Position numbers and translations under genes: made by a program. A stretch of DNA of 64,000 nt from Xestospongia muta (lineage: Eukaryota; Porifera; Demospongiae; Haplosclerida; Petrosiidae): NCBI GenBank assembly GCA_963693285.1, contig OY848928.1:5733827-5797826 (forward strand), given 5' to 3'. How positions within the stretch are numbered: position 1 is the stretch's first letter; every line of letters begins with the position of its first letter. Under the pieces are notes generated by a model. That model worked only from the letters and a program-made list of their open reading frames with translations, was not told where the DNA came from and made no database searches. This document shows, piece by piece, positions 1 through 12,160 of this stretch.

Positions 1-3000
1 GATAAATAGGAGGTGGTTCCTCCGAATTCAGTTCCTGTCGAACTTTCTGTACGTTCTCATATTCAGTTGCATAATAAGTGAATCTTGCATTTTCAAAACC
101 TTCAGGTAATGGATAATTCTCATAGTCTGATTCGTGACGATTATTGAGTACCTCTCCTTCATTTATTGGATGTAATGAACGAGATGGTGACGAGTGTGTG
201 GGTGAGTCACTGGCAGCTCGAATTTGCATCATTGCTGCATCAGGTCCATAAGCTGTGACCTGTGCAGGTTGCATTAACACATAACCTTCTTTCTTAATCT
301 GTTGTTGTTGTTGTCTAGGATTAATCATTTTCTCATATTCATCTGCTCTTTGAGATGGATGACATGTTGCTGTTGAGTGGCTACGTTGCACCATATAATG
401 TGATTGTTTAGGAGGGACACTGTTAATAGAGCTATGTCGCAATGGCATATAATGTTGATCTGATTCTAACTGTCCTACAATAAAGTCATTGTTAGGAGAA
501 GGCGACGATTTCTCTGGATCTAACTCAAATTGGTCACATTCTAAGAAAGAATCTGTTGCTGATGTTAAAGAGTCACGACAGCTACTGCGTCGACTAGCAA
601 TTCCACTGTCTAATTCTGTATTCTCATACTGTGAGGCAGAGGAGGTGATACTACGTGGAGCTGAGCGACCTGATTTGTGTCTACTGGGGTGAGAGTCAAT
701 ATCTACTGGGGGTGGCTGGTTGAATGGAGACATTGGATGTCCAGAATCAGATCCCGGCTGTGATTCAATACTGATTTGTCTTTGAGGAGTATTAATACTT
801 GGACTGCGTTGAAGTGAAGATTGAGAACCACGTTTGTGGTAAGATGGCGGAAACCCACTGTCAAAGGATGCTCGTGAAGATTCCCGTGGACCTGAATGAG
901 TTGAGATAGGCACAGCTCTACCATCTCCTTTAAACAAGAACCTAATATAAGAAACAAATGCAATCAATGATATATTCAGTTTCAGACAAAAATAATGTAA
1001 TACACAACTTGTAGTAAACAGGTTGTCCAGGGAAAGACCTCTAAAATTAATTTACACAGCAAGGTATTCTAATACATGTAGTACATGTAATACATTTAAT
1101 ATATGTGTATTAACATTTGGAGTGATTCTGGGAAGCCTTTCAAACTAGTACTGACCTCAAACATTATTCATGCACACCAGGGCACATCTCTTGGTTGCAT
1201 GTGAATAACATGTGGACCTACTGTGTGTGTACTATGAACTGATATTAAATGTGACCTACTGTGTGTGTGTACTATGAACTGATATTAAATGTAACTTAAT
1301 GAAACATTTTGTTCACTTGAGACTACAGTTTTGTAATAATATCAAGGTCATAGGCAAGTAAACAATGAAGTCATCCGTAAAATATAATTTTTATTTTCTC
1401 ATTCCATGGATAATTATAGTAGAATGTCTTTGTGTAGGAGAAGGAAATAATAAATTCCTCAGCTCTTCATTTAACAAAACAGTATTCCATGTAAGGTTTT
1501 AAACAAATACCAGGTTATCTAAACTATTGTTCAAGGACACTGGTGTATATTGGATGCTAATGGATTGAGTCAGGTGACAATTGGTTTAATACACAAAAGA
1601 CAACAAGCAGCATTCTAACTAGAGGTCAATAAAAGCTGTAATAAATAGATTGTACAAGCCTGCTAACTTGTTGTCTAGACCTAAACACAAGAACTGACTA
1701 TTCATGATATACATCATGTGGGCAACACATGGGTTGTTACATTTGACCACAAACTACCATCCCAATGATAACTTACATGTGTAATGTCTCTCTTAGAGCT
1801 GCTGTTTCTTTAGGACCAGCATACATCCAAATCAATCCTGGACCACCTCTGCACCTGCGACCAATTTCTACGAATACCATGTTGCCAAGGCAACCAGTTC
1901 GTCTCATCTTGTCTCGATCCCAGGTTACAATAGGTGTGGGATCAGCAGGACTAATAATGTCCAGTTGACCTGGTTGGTTTTCTGATATTCTGCTTTTTAG
2001 TGCTAAAATATGAGTACCCAAAACATGAACTCTAGAACCAACCTCCTCAGGTAATATATAAACTGCCCAGACTGAATCTAAAAAGAGAGAGAACAAGATT
2101 TAGTTACTAGTTAAAAATCAATTTGTATTACTCAGAAGTGGGCCAATTAAGTCTCACATGACTATGTGGTTATATAATATGATATATGTATATGTATAGA
2201 TCAGTGTTATGACAGGTCCATGTAACAGTTTTGATAAAAGATGGGTGTTCAAAGTTGAGTTAATTTACAGCAAAAAGACTTTTATTGAGCAGATCAAAGC
2301 ACAATCCATATGGAGTTCCTAGTTTGAAGTTGAACCACAATAAAACATGGACATTTATGCTCAAAGGAGCCAATGGCGTCATAACCAAGGAGTCTAGTCA
2401 ATGATCTATTACTTAGAAAAACTTGAACTGAATGAAGTTTGTACTAACTAAGACATTGGTAGGATATAAAATCATAGCCCAGGTGTGCAACACACACTAT
2501 AAAGGAAGAGGAACATAGACAAATAGAAACTTTGAGGTGGCTCCACTGTGAAAATAGGGAAACTGATGTTGTCATTATATATACATGTTGTAACATTAGA
2601 ACCAATTCTTGGAAGATATGGACATTGTACTTTGCCAACAAAAAAACAGAACAATAAAATTGATAGAGGAGACACAACTAGCTAATGGCCTAATTTTTAT
2701 CAATTTCCTGGTAGCTCATGAGAAAGTGGGCAGTCACATAGCTATAAAATAAACAAGTCAAGTGGTGCTTCTCAGAGAACATAGCTCTTACACCCTTTAC
2801 AATACACTGAGGTAAGTAAACCTACTAAAAGCAACCCACATATATTGGTCAGGAGAATCAGAACCCAAATCTAGTAGATATTCCACAGGGAATGGAGCAG
2901 TAGTATAATTAAGTGGTAAGGGGCAGAGAGACTGAGAGATAGATAGAGGTGTACAAACATTGCTATTAAGATAAGACAACTAATGAATACTCAGAGAACT

Positions 3001-4743
3001 AGTAATTTTGGTAGCTTCAGATATATTATCACTTCTAATGTCAACATATCACACTAAACACTTAGAGATAATACAGAGATAAACAAACAGCTTACCAGCA
3101 TTATAGTCCTTGGGATTGAGCTTGGCCTTAAAGCTCTCTTTGATAGGATTATTAGGCTCTTCAGGAATAGGGGAATACGGAAACATGATCAACAATCCTA
3201 GTCTTTTCAGCCATTGTCTTTGATCTTCTTGAGTCTCTGTATAAAATTCTAAAGCTTCACCAGTTTTTGTCACAATCTGAAACGGCCAGAGCATGGTCGA
3301 TGGTGGACCCGATGATGGAGAAGTTGCCATTAATGAAGATTGTGCAGATGGAGAACAGCTGAGAGATGAACAAGGAGAACCACCTTGTACTCCAGGCTGA
3401 TTAATATCTATTAATAGGACAACCTTTTTAGGTTTTTGATATGTGCGCAAGACGTCTTCAAAAATTTCTATTTGACCAGGTAATTTACCATCATGTGTTG
3501 CAGAATAGACAACTACTTCTGTCAAACACATCTAGAGACAGAGAGACAAAGAATGTAATTCACAAACAAACAACCACTTTAAAGCTACTTGAGATACATT
3601 AAGACTATTATGATCTATCCAGCTGTAGCTTCCCTATCTGTTATTTTGAATACAACTATCAAACAAAAGATACAATAAATCATGTTTAGAAATGTAGTCA
3701 ACAGGACCTCACCATGTTGACAGTTATAGGAAGTCATTAGGCTAGCCAGTCTGAGTGACCCAAGCAGATAGTCTACTCATGTAATTATTACTCAATACAC
3801 ATTATGAGCTATTGCATTAACTAGAATTCTTGACATTGTAATATAACAATTTACAACTACAAGGAGAGGCTAGGTGTAGTCTAGCATTTGAATGGATTAA
3901 GTGACACACCTTATTTGTTCTGGGCCTTTTCGTCCAGAGTTTGCCACGAATAACCTCCCTGCCTCTATTCATTTTTGTAGATCGAGTACTCTGAGTAAGA
4001 CAATGTGGGGAGTAAACATGATTAGGTTCAGTAGGTACTATTGGACACAGTGCTTCTACCATAGTCATTGTGTTGCAGTGAAAGTGCAAGAGATCGCAGA
4101 AAAAGCGGACTTTTATGCCTTTCACCCACTCACTATTCAGAACCATGTGACTTCTTCTGCGCATGCTCAGTAACTATAGAAACTGAACATCACTTGACAT
4201 TCCTGTGGTTACTCAATGTAAACAATTGCTTATTGGATGCCCGTTGACTTGAAGCAACCTTCTCTTTGACAGTTAAAAACACTTACAAACTTCTTTGTTT
4301 ATAAGCACATAAGACACATATAGCTTTTAACGCTATTATTAAATAAGTAGAGCTGAGTCACCAAAATAATGAATGATGGCCTTACTACACTTTTAGTAAG
4401 CTGACTCACCAAACATTGCCTCAAACCTAGTCCACATGTTAAAGAAACGTACTACAGACGTACTTCAGAGGTTTTCAAGCTTAAGAAGCTCCCTAGAAAG
4501 CTAGTACTACAGCGTACCAGAAATTAAGCAAGATACCAGCGCTATCATGAAAGTTAGTCTACTCATTTTTTATAGTAACGTAGTTATGGAGAACTCTATC
4601 TCTTTCACTGAACAACAAATGGCTAAGCTAACAAGTATAACTAACTTCTAGTCAATTGTAACTACACAAAAATATATTACTTTCTAACTTACAGACTCGT
4701 GGGAACTTTTAGATTCTTTGGAGAACAATCTCGCAAAAGACAT
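1..4743 (-). CDS. DOK/IRS-like docking adaptor (PH + IRS-type PTB), 3' end beyond window
   Basis: Spliced model on the minus strand: 4743-4693, 3990-3910, 3531-3096, 2077-1777, 941-<1, with consistent phases. The first exon starts MSFARLFSKES. A PH domain follows (exons 2-3; ends with a helix containing EDQRQWLKRLG). The exon at 2077-1777 is an IRS/DOK-type PTB domain with the conserved core VEIGRRCRGGPG. The last visible exon is low-complexity, Ser/Pro/Gln-rich and carries tyrosine motifs: SQYENTEL, HYMPL, HYMVQ, GYVLM (a YxxM-type PI3K-SH2 site), DYENYPLP, EYENV. Family knowledge: such adaptors sit under receptor tyrosine kinases at the membrane and recruit SH2 proteins after phosphorylation. 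The PH domain has a Ser-rich loop insertion. The stop codon lies left of position 1. Assignment to DOK rather than IRS is inferred from overall layout; the exon 1-2 junction (700-bp intron) is the least certain. Confidence 0.8.
1216..1302. repeat. Two-copy direct repeat (~40 bp) in DOK-like intron
   Basis: Two near-identical copies of a unit that contains tactatgaactgatattaaa lie back to back in the intron between the PTB exon and the tail exon. No coding role is seen. Confidence 0.6.
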
Positions 4744-6462
4744 CCCAGTTTTCCTCAAACCACAAGTAAAATTATAGGTAAAGTAAGCTACTAAAACGAC
4801 CTTCGCCTTTTCTTGATTCTATCTCTTTCTGGATGTTTGAATTTAAACGGAAGCAATATAAAGCAGTAGTATGTAGTCAAACTGGTTTCTTGACCGGTTC
4901 GCAAAAAGGATGATGAAATATCCCTTCTGCAAAAATCGGGGGTTGTTCGCTATCCAGTAAACAAGCACGCTTGTTTTTAGTGACTATAGAATGCAATATA
5001 GAAGAGAAGAACTCTTTCACACACTCCAATTTCACAGCAACTATGTCAGAATGTAAATAAATAAAACTGTGCCCGCCGAATATACTGGCGCGTAAAACAC
5101 TTATCAAATCCCGCCTAGTACTTCGTTCGTGGTAAACCGCACAATGAATATTCATTATTATGATTATTGTAATTAGCAAATGTTCTTTAAAGAGAACAGT
5201 ATATATTTAGTCTTACATACTGACACGCAACACCAAAATATATTCATAACATAAGTATATTCTGAGACATGTAGTATATCTCACAGTCTAAGTGAAAATA
5301 TTAGTGTTTAGTGTAGAGAGACGTCTGTCAGACAAGTGTTAAAATCCTATAAAGAAAAGGAACTGACTCCAAAACAAATTGTTCACACTCATTGTGATTA
5401 TGTCTATACTGTCACACACAATGGATTAAAATGAACAAACAGTATAACAGATGCAGATACATAGATGGACTATATAATAGAATACAGCTAATGGATGTGT
5501 TTGCTGACAATGGCAAATCCATAATTAACATTTGCATAATATTAATAAACATAATTAAGTAACAGAATGTTTGCTTACTTAAACACACAAAACTTTTTGT
5601 TTACACCATAATCACATTCATGAACAGACCAGACTATAATCTTATGAATATACCTAATATTGCATCACACAAAATATTTCTAAACGTAGTATATTATAAT
5701 GTGAAGATTCTATATCCTTAGATAATCCCACTTAAGTAAAGCTGAGAACATTGATCAATGAAATATAAACTCTAAACATATGTACCAAGATGTTGTAACA
5801 TTATCTCCCCCTTAAATATTACACATCTCATGTGAATTACAGAACATCAACAATGACATCTCAAAACATAACATCACAACTACTTATTTTTAAGTTATTC
5901 TGTTGAAAAATATGTGTGGTAAAGGGAGTAAAATTTTGGCCGTACTATTGTTCAGAACTATTGTTAATTGTATTACAAGTAATTTACACTACATAGTAGT
6001 ACTAAGTTCACTCCTACACTTGTGTTAATACTATATTAGTTGTATATACTAACAACAATTATGTAGTTATGAGTGTACTGCTTTCCTGAGGTTAACAGTG
6101 ATATCACATTCTTGACATTTTTTGCATACCATATACAACATAGCATAAGCCACAATGTGACCACAGGTACACGAACTAATCTATTTATAGTAACAAACTA
6201 TTTCACCATGTTTGGCATTCTGTGTGAGTAAGGTAAGATTTACATTTTTGCTTTAAGTTAAAGAGAATAAAGATTAGATCATTTGCAACGTGTATATGTG
6301 TCAATATATAACACATCGTTACAGTACATGATGATAAAATAGCACCTAAGGTCACACATATACAATATAATATATATAATAATTATTATGATGTCAGTCA
6401 AATGTTATAAAAATATCTCCATATAAATATCTATATAAACATTTTAAACAGCTTTAAATACT
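4744..6462. other. AT-rich intergenic stretch
   Basis: This stretch holds the upstream region of the DOK-like gene (transcribed leftwards from about 4750) and the 3' flank of the VPS9 gene. A 100-codon open frame at 4877-5179 (-) has no recognisable domain and no convincing splice context, so I do not call it a gene. Otherwise I see nothing but AT-rich sequence. Confidence 0.5.
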
Positions 6463-9400
6463 TCATGTTAGAGCCACACTCTCTTCTAACTCTTCTAATC
6501 TTGTGACCATTGTTTTGTAACCTGAGAAGGAAATTGATGACATCTTAGGTATTTAGCATATAAGGAAATGAGTATATTAAAGTAGAACTTAAACCACAGC
6601 AATAACCAGAAATTAGTCATCATTATGTTATGAACACATATGCACACACAAGAGCCCCATGTTTATATTCACATAAAATAGCAAGGAAACTAAACATTAT
6701 AAGAAATAATATGTATGTATTGTCCTCCTAGATATACTCCTAATATGGTCAGTATACATTACATCAGCCGAGTTTACTAACAAATTAACATCACACCACT
6801 AATAATCACACCTGTGCAGTACACATGCAGTACACATGTAGTACATATGTGAGGAATAAGGAAAGTTAAAACTAAAACAGTTGGAAATGAGCTAAGCATG
6901 TGTAGCTCTCAATGGTCAATTTGATCTCATTACAATGTTAACAAGTAAACAGATTGTCACAATTCTTTAGCCATTTAAACAACAATGACTATTTAATGGA
7001 TATAATGCAATAATTTACTATTAATAATTTTAAAGGCTCCATTCATAACAAGAAATCATATAAGGAAATTGTTTGTGTTAAGGGAGTTAAATAGAAACTA
7101 CAAACAACTATATTATAGACTTAAAACTGAGCACTTACTAGTGCAAGTCATGACTTCATTGTCAACAACAATACATGATAAAGCCAAAACATTGAAACAT
7201 AAACAATAAATAATGAACTAGTTTCCTATCCTGCAATCTATACAGTGAAAGATGATTTATATGAACAATAATTTTGTCATTTTCAATTTAGAGTGAGGGG
7301 GTGGGGTAGTATATTTAAAGTTAAAGTATCTGAATGCTAGTATACAATGTGTTGACACAGGTGGATGTCCTGATGTGAAACTAACTCCAGAACAATTAAA
7401 ATCAACTTAGTAATGTTAGTTTAGAAAATGGATACACATTTCTTGAATTCAAACCATAACAACATTATAAGTACATTTAACATTCAATTAACAAATTGTA
7501 TGGTATACAATATACATTTATACTTACATGTATATAGATCTTTTAAATCCTGAACACTTAATTCTTCAAAACTACAAAAGAAAACAAAACAGACATTATT
7601 TTCAAAACTCAAACTAAATAATATATTTCTCAGACCTTGTCTGTAAAAATTTTGGAATTATACAATCTTTAACAGTCGACAAAAGATGAGATCTAAATTG
7701 AGGGACAACAGTACTAGTAGGTATTGTCAATATTTCTGATCTCTCCTCATCTTCCTCAGTCTCCTCCAACAAAGGAAATGCTACACAGTCTCCCTCTAAT
7801 GGTAACTGTGGTCCCTTGCTTTCTTTCTGTTTATCTTTTTCTTCTTCTTGAATGACCTCAGTTTGAGAAGCAGCCATAAAGGAAGAAGTGGTAGCTAGTA
7901 AAGATAAGCTTGAAGTATTAGGCGACAAAGATGACCCTTTTTCTATTAATAAAAATACTTATCATTGCTGGGATATTATCCCCAACCTGTAAATGTGAAG
8001 TTTGTTGCTGCAAGGTCTACAAGTAATCTTTCCCAGCCATTCTCCCGGGAGAATTGTCTTGGGACATCCATTCCTTTCCTAATTTTGTCATTAGCTTCAG
8101 CCATTCCCCTAAACAATAGAAATAAAATTAATTAAACATGTTTGAAAACCATTGACCATATATGGTAATTACAAGAAACTACCAACCCATAACTTAATTA
8201 TTAATAATACATGCAATCATAATGACATTATAATTATAACATACATACATACATATATATTGATGAATTGGCAAACAATATAATTTAGTATATCCCATTC
8301 AATACTCTATAGCTTTGTTAAGAGCTCCGTTATGACCAACAATAGTTATAACAATGCATTCCTCACTATAGCTACTGGTGTTAATCAATACAACACATTG
8401 TCAAAATGTACTCCATAAATATATTGTTGAATGGACTTAAAGTAATGAATGGATGATCTTGAATGAATGTACCTGACAAAGTCCTCCTCTCTAATTGACA
8501 GTGACGTGTGATCTAATGTTAATATAAACATCACAGCACTCTCCTGTTGTTAAAGAAAGAAAACAACATAATGTGTTATAAACAAGAATTCAAGGAATTA
8601 TTTAGCATCATAGCAAGTACCAATATGTCAACAAGAAGTTTTATAATAATACCAACAGAATTCCAGGAATGGTATATATAATAGTCACTCTAACTAAATA
8701 AAATGGCCTAATATATCTATATGTATATATATACATGTACTTGTGTGGTTATATGAACTTGTATGATTATGAGTTACTTGTATGGTTGTATGTATATTTA
8801 ATAAGGGCTGTGGTTAACAATAGAGCCAAAGATTATGTATTAAGACACCTATCATATACACTATTAGTATGGAAGACTTGGCAACAGTAAATTGATACTC
8901 TCCAATGCCCGCCATTATTTCACTCTAATGTCTCTCCCTATTTTCTCATACAAGCCACTCCTTAAATATATTCATAGTCAATGAATATTAAATTAATTAC
9001 AACTGCTTGAGACCAAATGACCAAACATAGCAATAGAATGGTGTGGAATGACATTGTATTCATGTGATGAATCACATTGTTACATCATGTGTGTGGTCTA
9101 TTACCATTTGTAGAAGATAGTACGCCTCCTCACCAGTTAACACAGATTGCCTTCTAAATCTTCTAATGTATCTATAATAATTAATAATAAGTTCATGGCT
9201 TCTACTGGTAAGTAATAGATGACATTGAATTAGTATAAGTTAACCAACTACCAGTATAAGTTAACCAACTACCACACCACCAATAAACCAGCTGCATTAA
9301 AATATTACATACAAGTACATCAAATTTAATTGAACACCTGTACAAGGAAATTAAGGACTCTTAAAGGTCAACTATCAGGTCAATGATATCATGTGATTAT

Positions 9401-11583
9401 TAACTTCTATGAAGTTACATTGATCAACATTATATATACATATTACCTAAGAGGATAACCCCCTCATTACAGATGTGTACATATGAGGGTATATTTAATA
9501 GGGTTATTTCAGTGGTTTATGTATATATACCTTAGATTGGAGTGGATGTGTTTAGGAGATGTGAGTAAGAGAAGGTAAATCAAATAGGGTAATATATCAT
9601 CAGCCCCTAGTGATAATACTTATTATAAACAAACATTTACATTGCAAAACACAAACAAACAGGTTATTTTATAAACACTCTTGAATAGTTGTCAATAATA
9701 TATAATTATATATGAGTTTGTGTGTGTGTTTGTAATAGAAGGCTATGTTTTATTGCTGTATTAATAACATTAGTAATGTGAGGGACAGCCTCTTATTAAT
9801 ATTACTGACCTGTATTGTTATCATTAGCAGAATGCTTTAACAAATCTGAACATCATTAAGGAAATATATTGAGTTCATTATTTTATAATTATTTGCATAT
9901 CAATTGATCCATCTATCCATCTATCAATCCATCAATCCATCTATCCATCCATCAATCCATCTATCCATCCATCTATCCATCTATCAATCCATCAATCCAT
10001 CTATCCATCCATTAATTTATCTATCCATCCATCAATTTATCTATCTATCATACAATCCATTTCAGTTCTTATCTACACTATATTACAAGTATTTCATCAT
10101 CTAACACATGTTAACACAGAGTAATATAACTAAATATTGTACACTAACATCAATATAACACCATCATGTGATCAGAGATCAATAACTACCAGTATTACTA
10201 ATATTATTTCTCAATATTGAAACTGTCATATCTAAAACTAGTTATTACCAGATATATATGATGATGTCATATGTAATTAGTCAATTTAGACAAGTGTTTG
10301 TTTACTGTTAGTTCCACAACATTTCTGCAAACAGAATAATTTAGCTGTTACTATATTTAGTAACACACATGTTAGTTACAAGCTCCACCCACCAATAAAG
10401 GATACTGATTATTATGATGACAGCATTAATAATACAAGCCAGTTTCTCTCGTGGAGACTTCAATAGATCCTCTTCAAGTCGACTTAATTCTAATACACAA
10501 TACACACTACAATAATACTCTGATGTATTGGTTACCTTGAGCAGCCATTTCAAATGCTATCTGATTGTATTTCCTAGAAATGTATTATAATTAAATGTAC
10601 ATGTATGTAATTAATTGTACATATTAATAAAATAAACAACAAATTAAATACATATATAATTTATCAAATCATAATCCTTATCTGTTCTAGACAATTAGTA
10701 AATCATTGTTATTAAAGGGATTTCCTCACTTATTGGTAAATCATCATTATTAGGGGTTTTCTCTCTTATCTGCATTGAGTACTACAATTAGATGGGACTA
10801 ATTAAAGGGATTTCCTCTTTCAAAAGTCCTTTTTATATTGTACACAAAGAGAACACTAGTAATCCGATATCCTCAATAGTAAGGCAACATAATATAGAGA
10901 ACAATACCTGTTAGGAATATCTAAATGATCAGGTTGTAGAAATTGGAGTGTTCTGACACGATGATAAAATTTCTCATCCTTGTAATTAGATTATTTTAGG
11001 AATAAATACACGATAATTTAAAACTTACATCATCACAATCTGTACTTGTAGGAAGATAAAAAGCTGTACTGTACAATCTAGTAAGTAAATACCTAAAGGG
11101 TTAAAATTATTTGGTAGCCGTAGCAACAAGTATATAATCACACACACCTTTCTAATGCCTCCATTGCAATTTTTAACCCTTTCTCATCTTCTTCTTTCCA
11201 TAAAGGATGGTCAACTAATATCACAGCAATATCCTATAATTAAATTAATTAATTAATATTATTACATTTATTTATTTGTCTGTCCATAAATATATAATAT
11301 TCATTCATCCATTTCACATACCTCTAAAAATTGTTGAAGACATGATGAAAAACTATCAGGTGATCCTTCCATTGATGTAAAGGTCATTATAAATGTCTTT
11401 ATTTTATGAATTAAATCATAAGAACTAGTATGGCGCATTCGTTCCAAAAAACTTCGACTTTCCACAGCAAAAATGTCTGGCTATTAAAAGAAGATATTAA
11501 TTGTTGCAAATGATTGAAATAAATTGATAAATTCTTACTTCAACAATTCCATTTCTTAAAAAAGATATTTCTGAAACTTCCAT
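6463..11583 (-). CDS. VPS9-domain guanine nucleotide exchange factor (Rabex-5-like, Rab5 family)
   Basis: Fifteen exons on the minus strand: 11583-11539, 11480-11322, 11233-11148, 11092-11029, 10978-10908, 10573-10536, 10489-10406, 9845-9810, 9606-9531, 9171-9105, 8543-8473, 8108-7987, 7942-7636, 7571-7528, 6521-6463. The sum is 1329 nt, giving 442 aa. The helical bundle and VPS9 core are clear: [65 protein letters not shown]. The two residues that drive nucleotide exchange in Rabex-5/Vps9 (Asp of ADD, Tyr of GEExYY) are both present. The C-terminal tail is acidic and Ser-rich, then ends in a short helix rich in Glu/Leu. The protein lacks the A20 zinc finger of Rabex-5. Expected role: activates Rab5-type GTPases on early endosomes. 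Two donors are weak (GTATCC after 10406, GTCTGA after 7636) but the phase demands them. Confidence 0.88.
9905..10060. repeat. ATCC/ATCA tetranucleotide microsatellite
   Basis: Degenerate tandem array of tccatctatccatcaa-type units inside the VPS9-gene intron 9846-10405. It gives a spurious Ile/Ser/His reading frame on the plus strand. Confidence 0.85.
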
Positions 11584-12160
11584 TTGAAAACCTGTTGTTT
11601 ATTTTTCTGCAAAGAGTAGCCCCACCCACTTTAACTCTGGATATTTTTGTACACTTTGCGATATTTATAAAAGTTATAATGATATTCATAGCCAAATTAA
11701 TGAAAGAGAAGTATCATTGAAGGAAGAAGAAGTGAGTTTTCTGTTTTGTTTTTCCGTTTGGTGTTTCTTTTCCCATGACTTTCCATATCTCAACGACTTC
11801 AACAGGAATAGAGCTAGCCTAGGAGAATTATAAAAGCTTGTAATATCATTTAGTTAAGTAGCGCCAGACACTTTTAACGCCGTGTTTTCTTCAAATTGTA
11901 ATGATATTTTTGTATCAGTTTAACACCACATTTAGTGAGTTTATTTCACTTAGCTCCTTTAATAGATGCAAATAAATTAAATATTTTGATATAGTAATGA
12001 TTTATTATAACATTATGATTATCTTTTACTTCTAATTGTTTAGTACTGGTCGGCCATATTGACAATATTTTGCTATGTAATTAGATTTCTTTAAAGACTG
12101 AAACCCATACTGGTCTAAGTATTAACCTTGCTTTCGTCTTTCGTTTTTAGGTGCACCAAA
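11584..12160. promoter_or_regulatory. Head-to-head intergenic promoter region (VPS9 gene / zinc-finger-GTF3C2 gene)
   Basis: The two start codons point away from each other across 577 bp. The rightward gene appears to have a 5'UTR intron: a GTGAGT donor at 11732 and a pyrimidine-rich acceptor ending at 12150, just upstream of the ATG at 12161. Promoter function is inferred from layout. Confidence 0.5.

Noticed and set aside
4877..5179. 100-codon open frame on minus strand
   Set aside because: No domain, no splice partner and no homology I can recognise.
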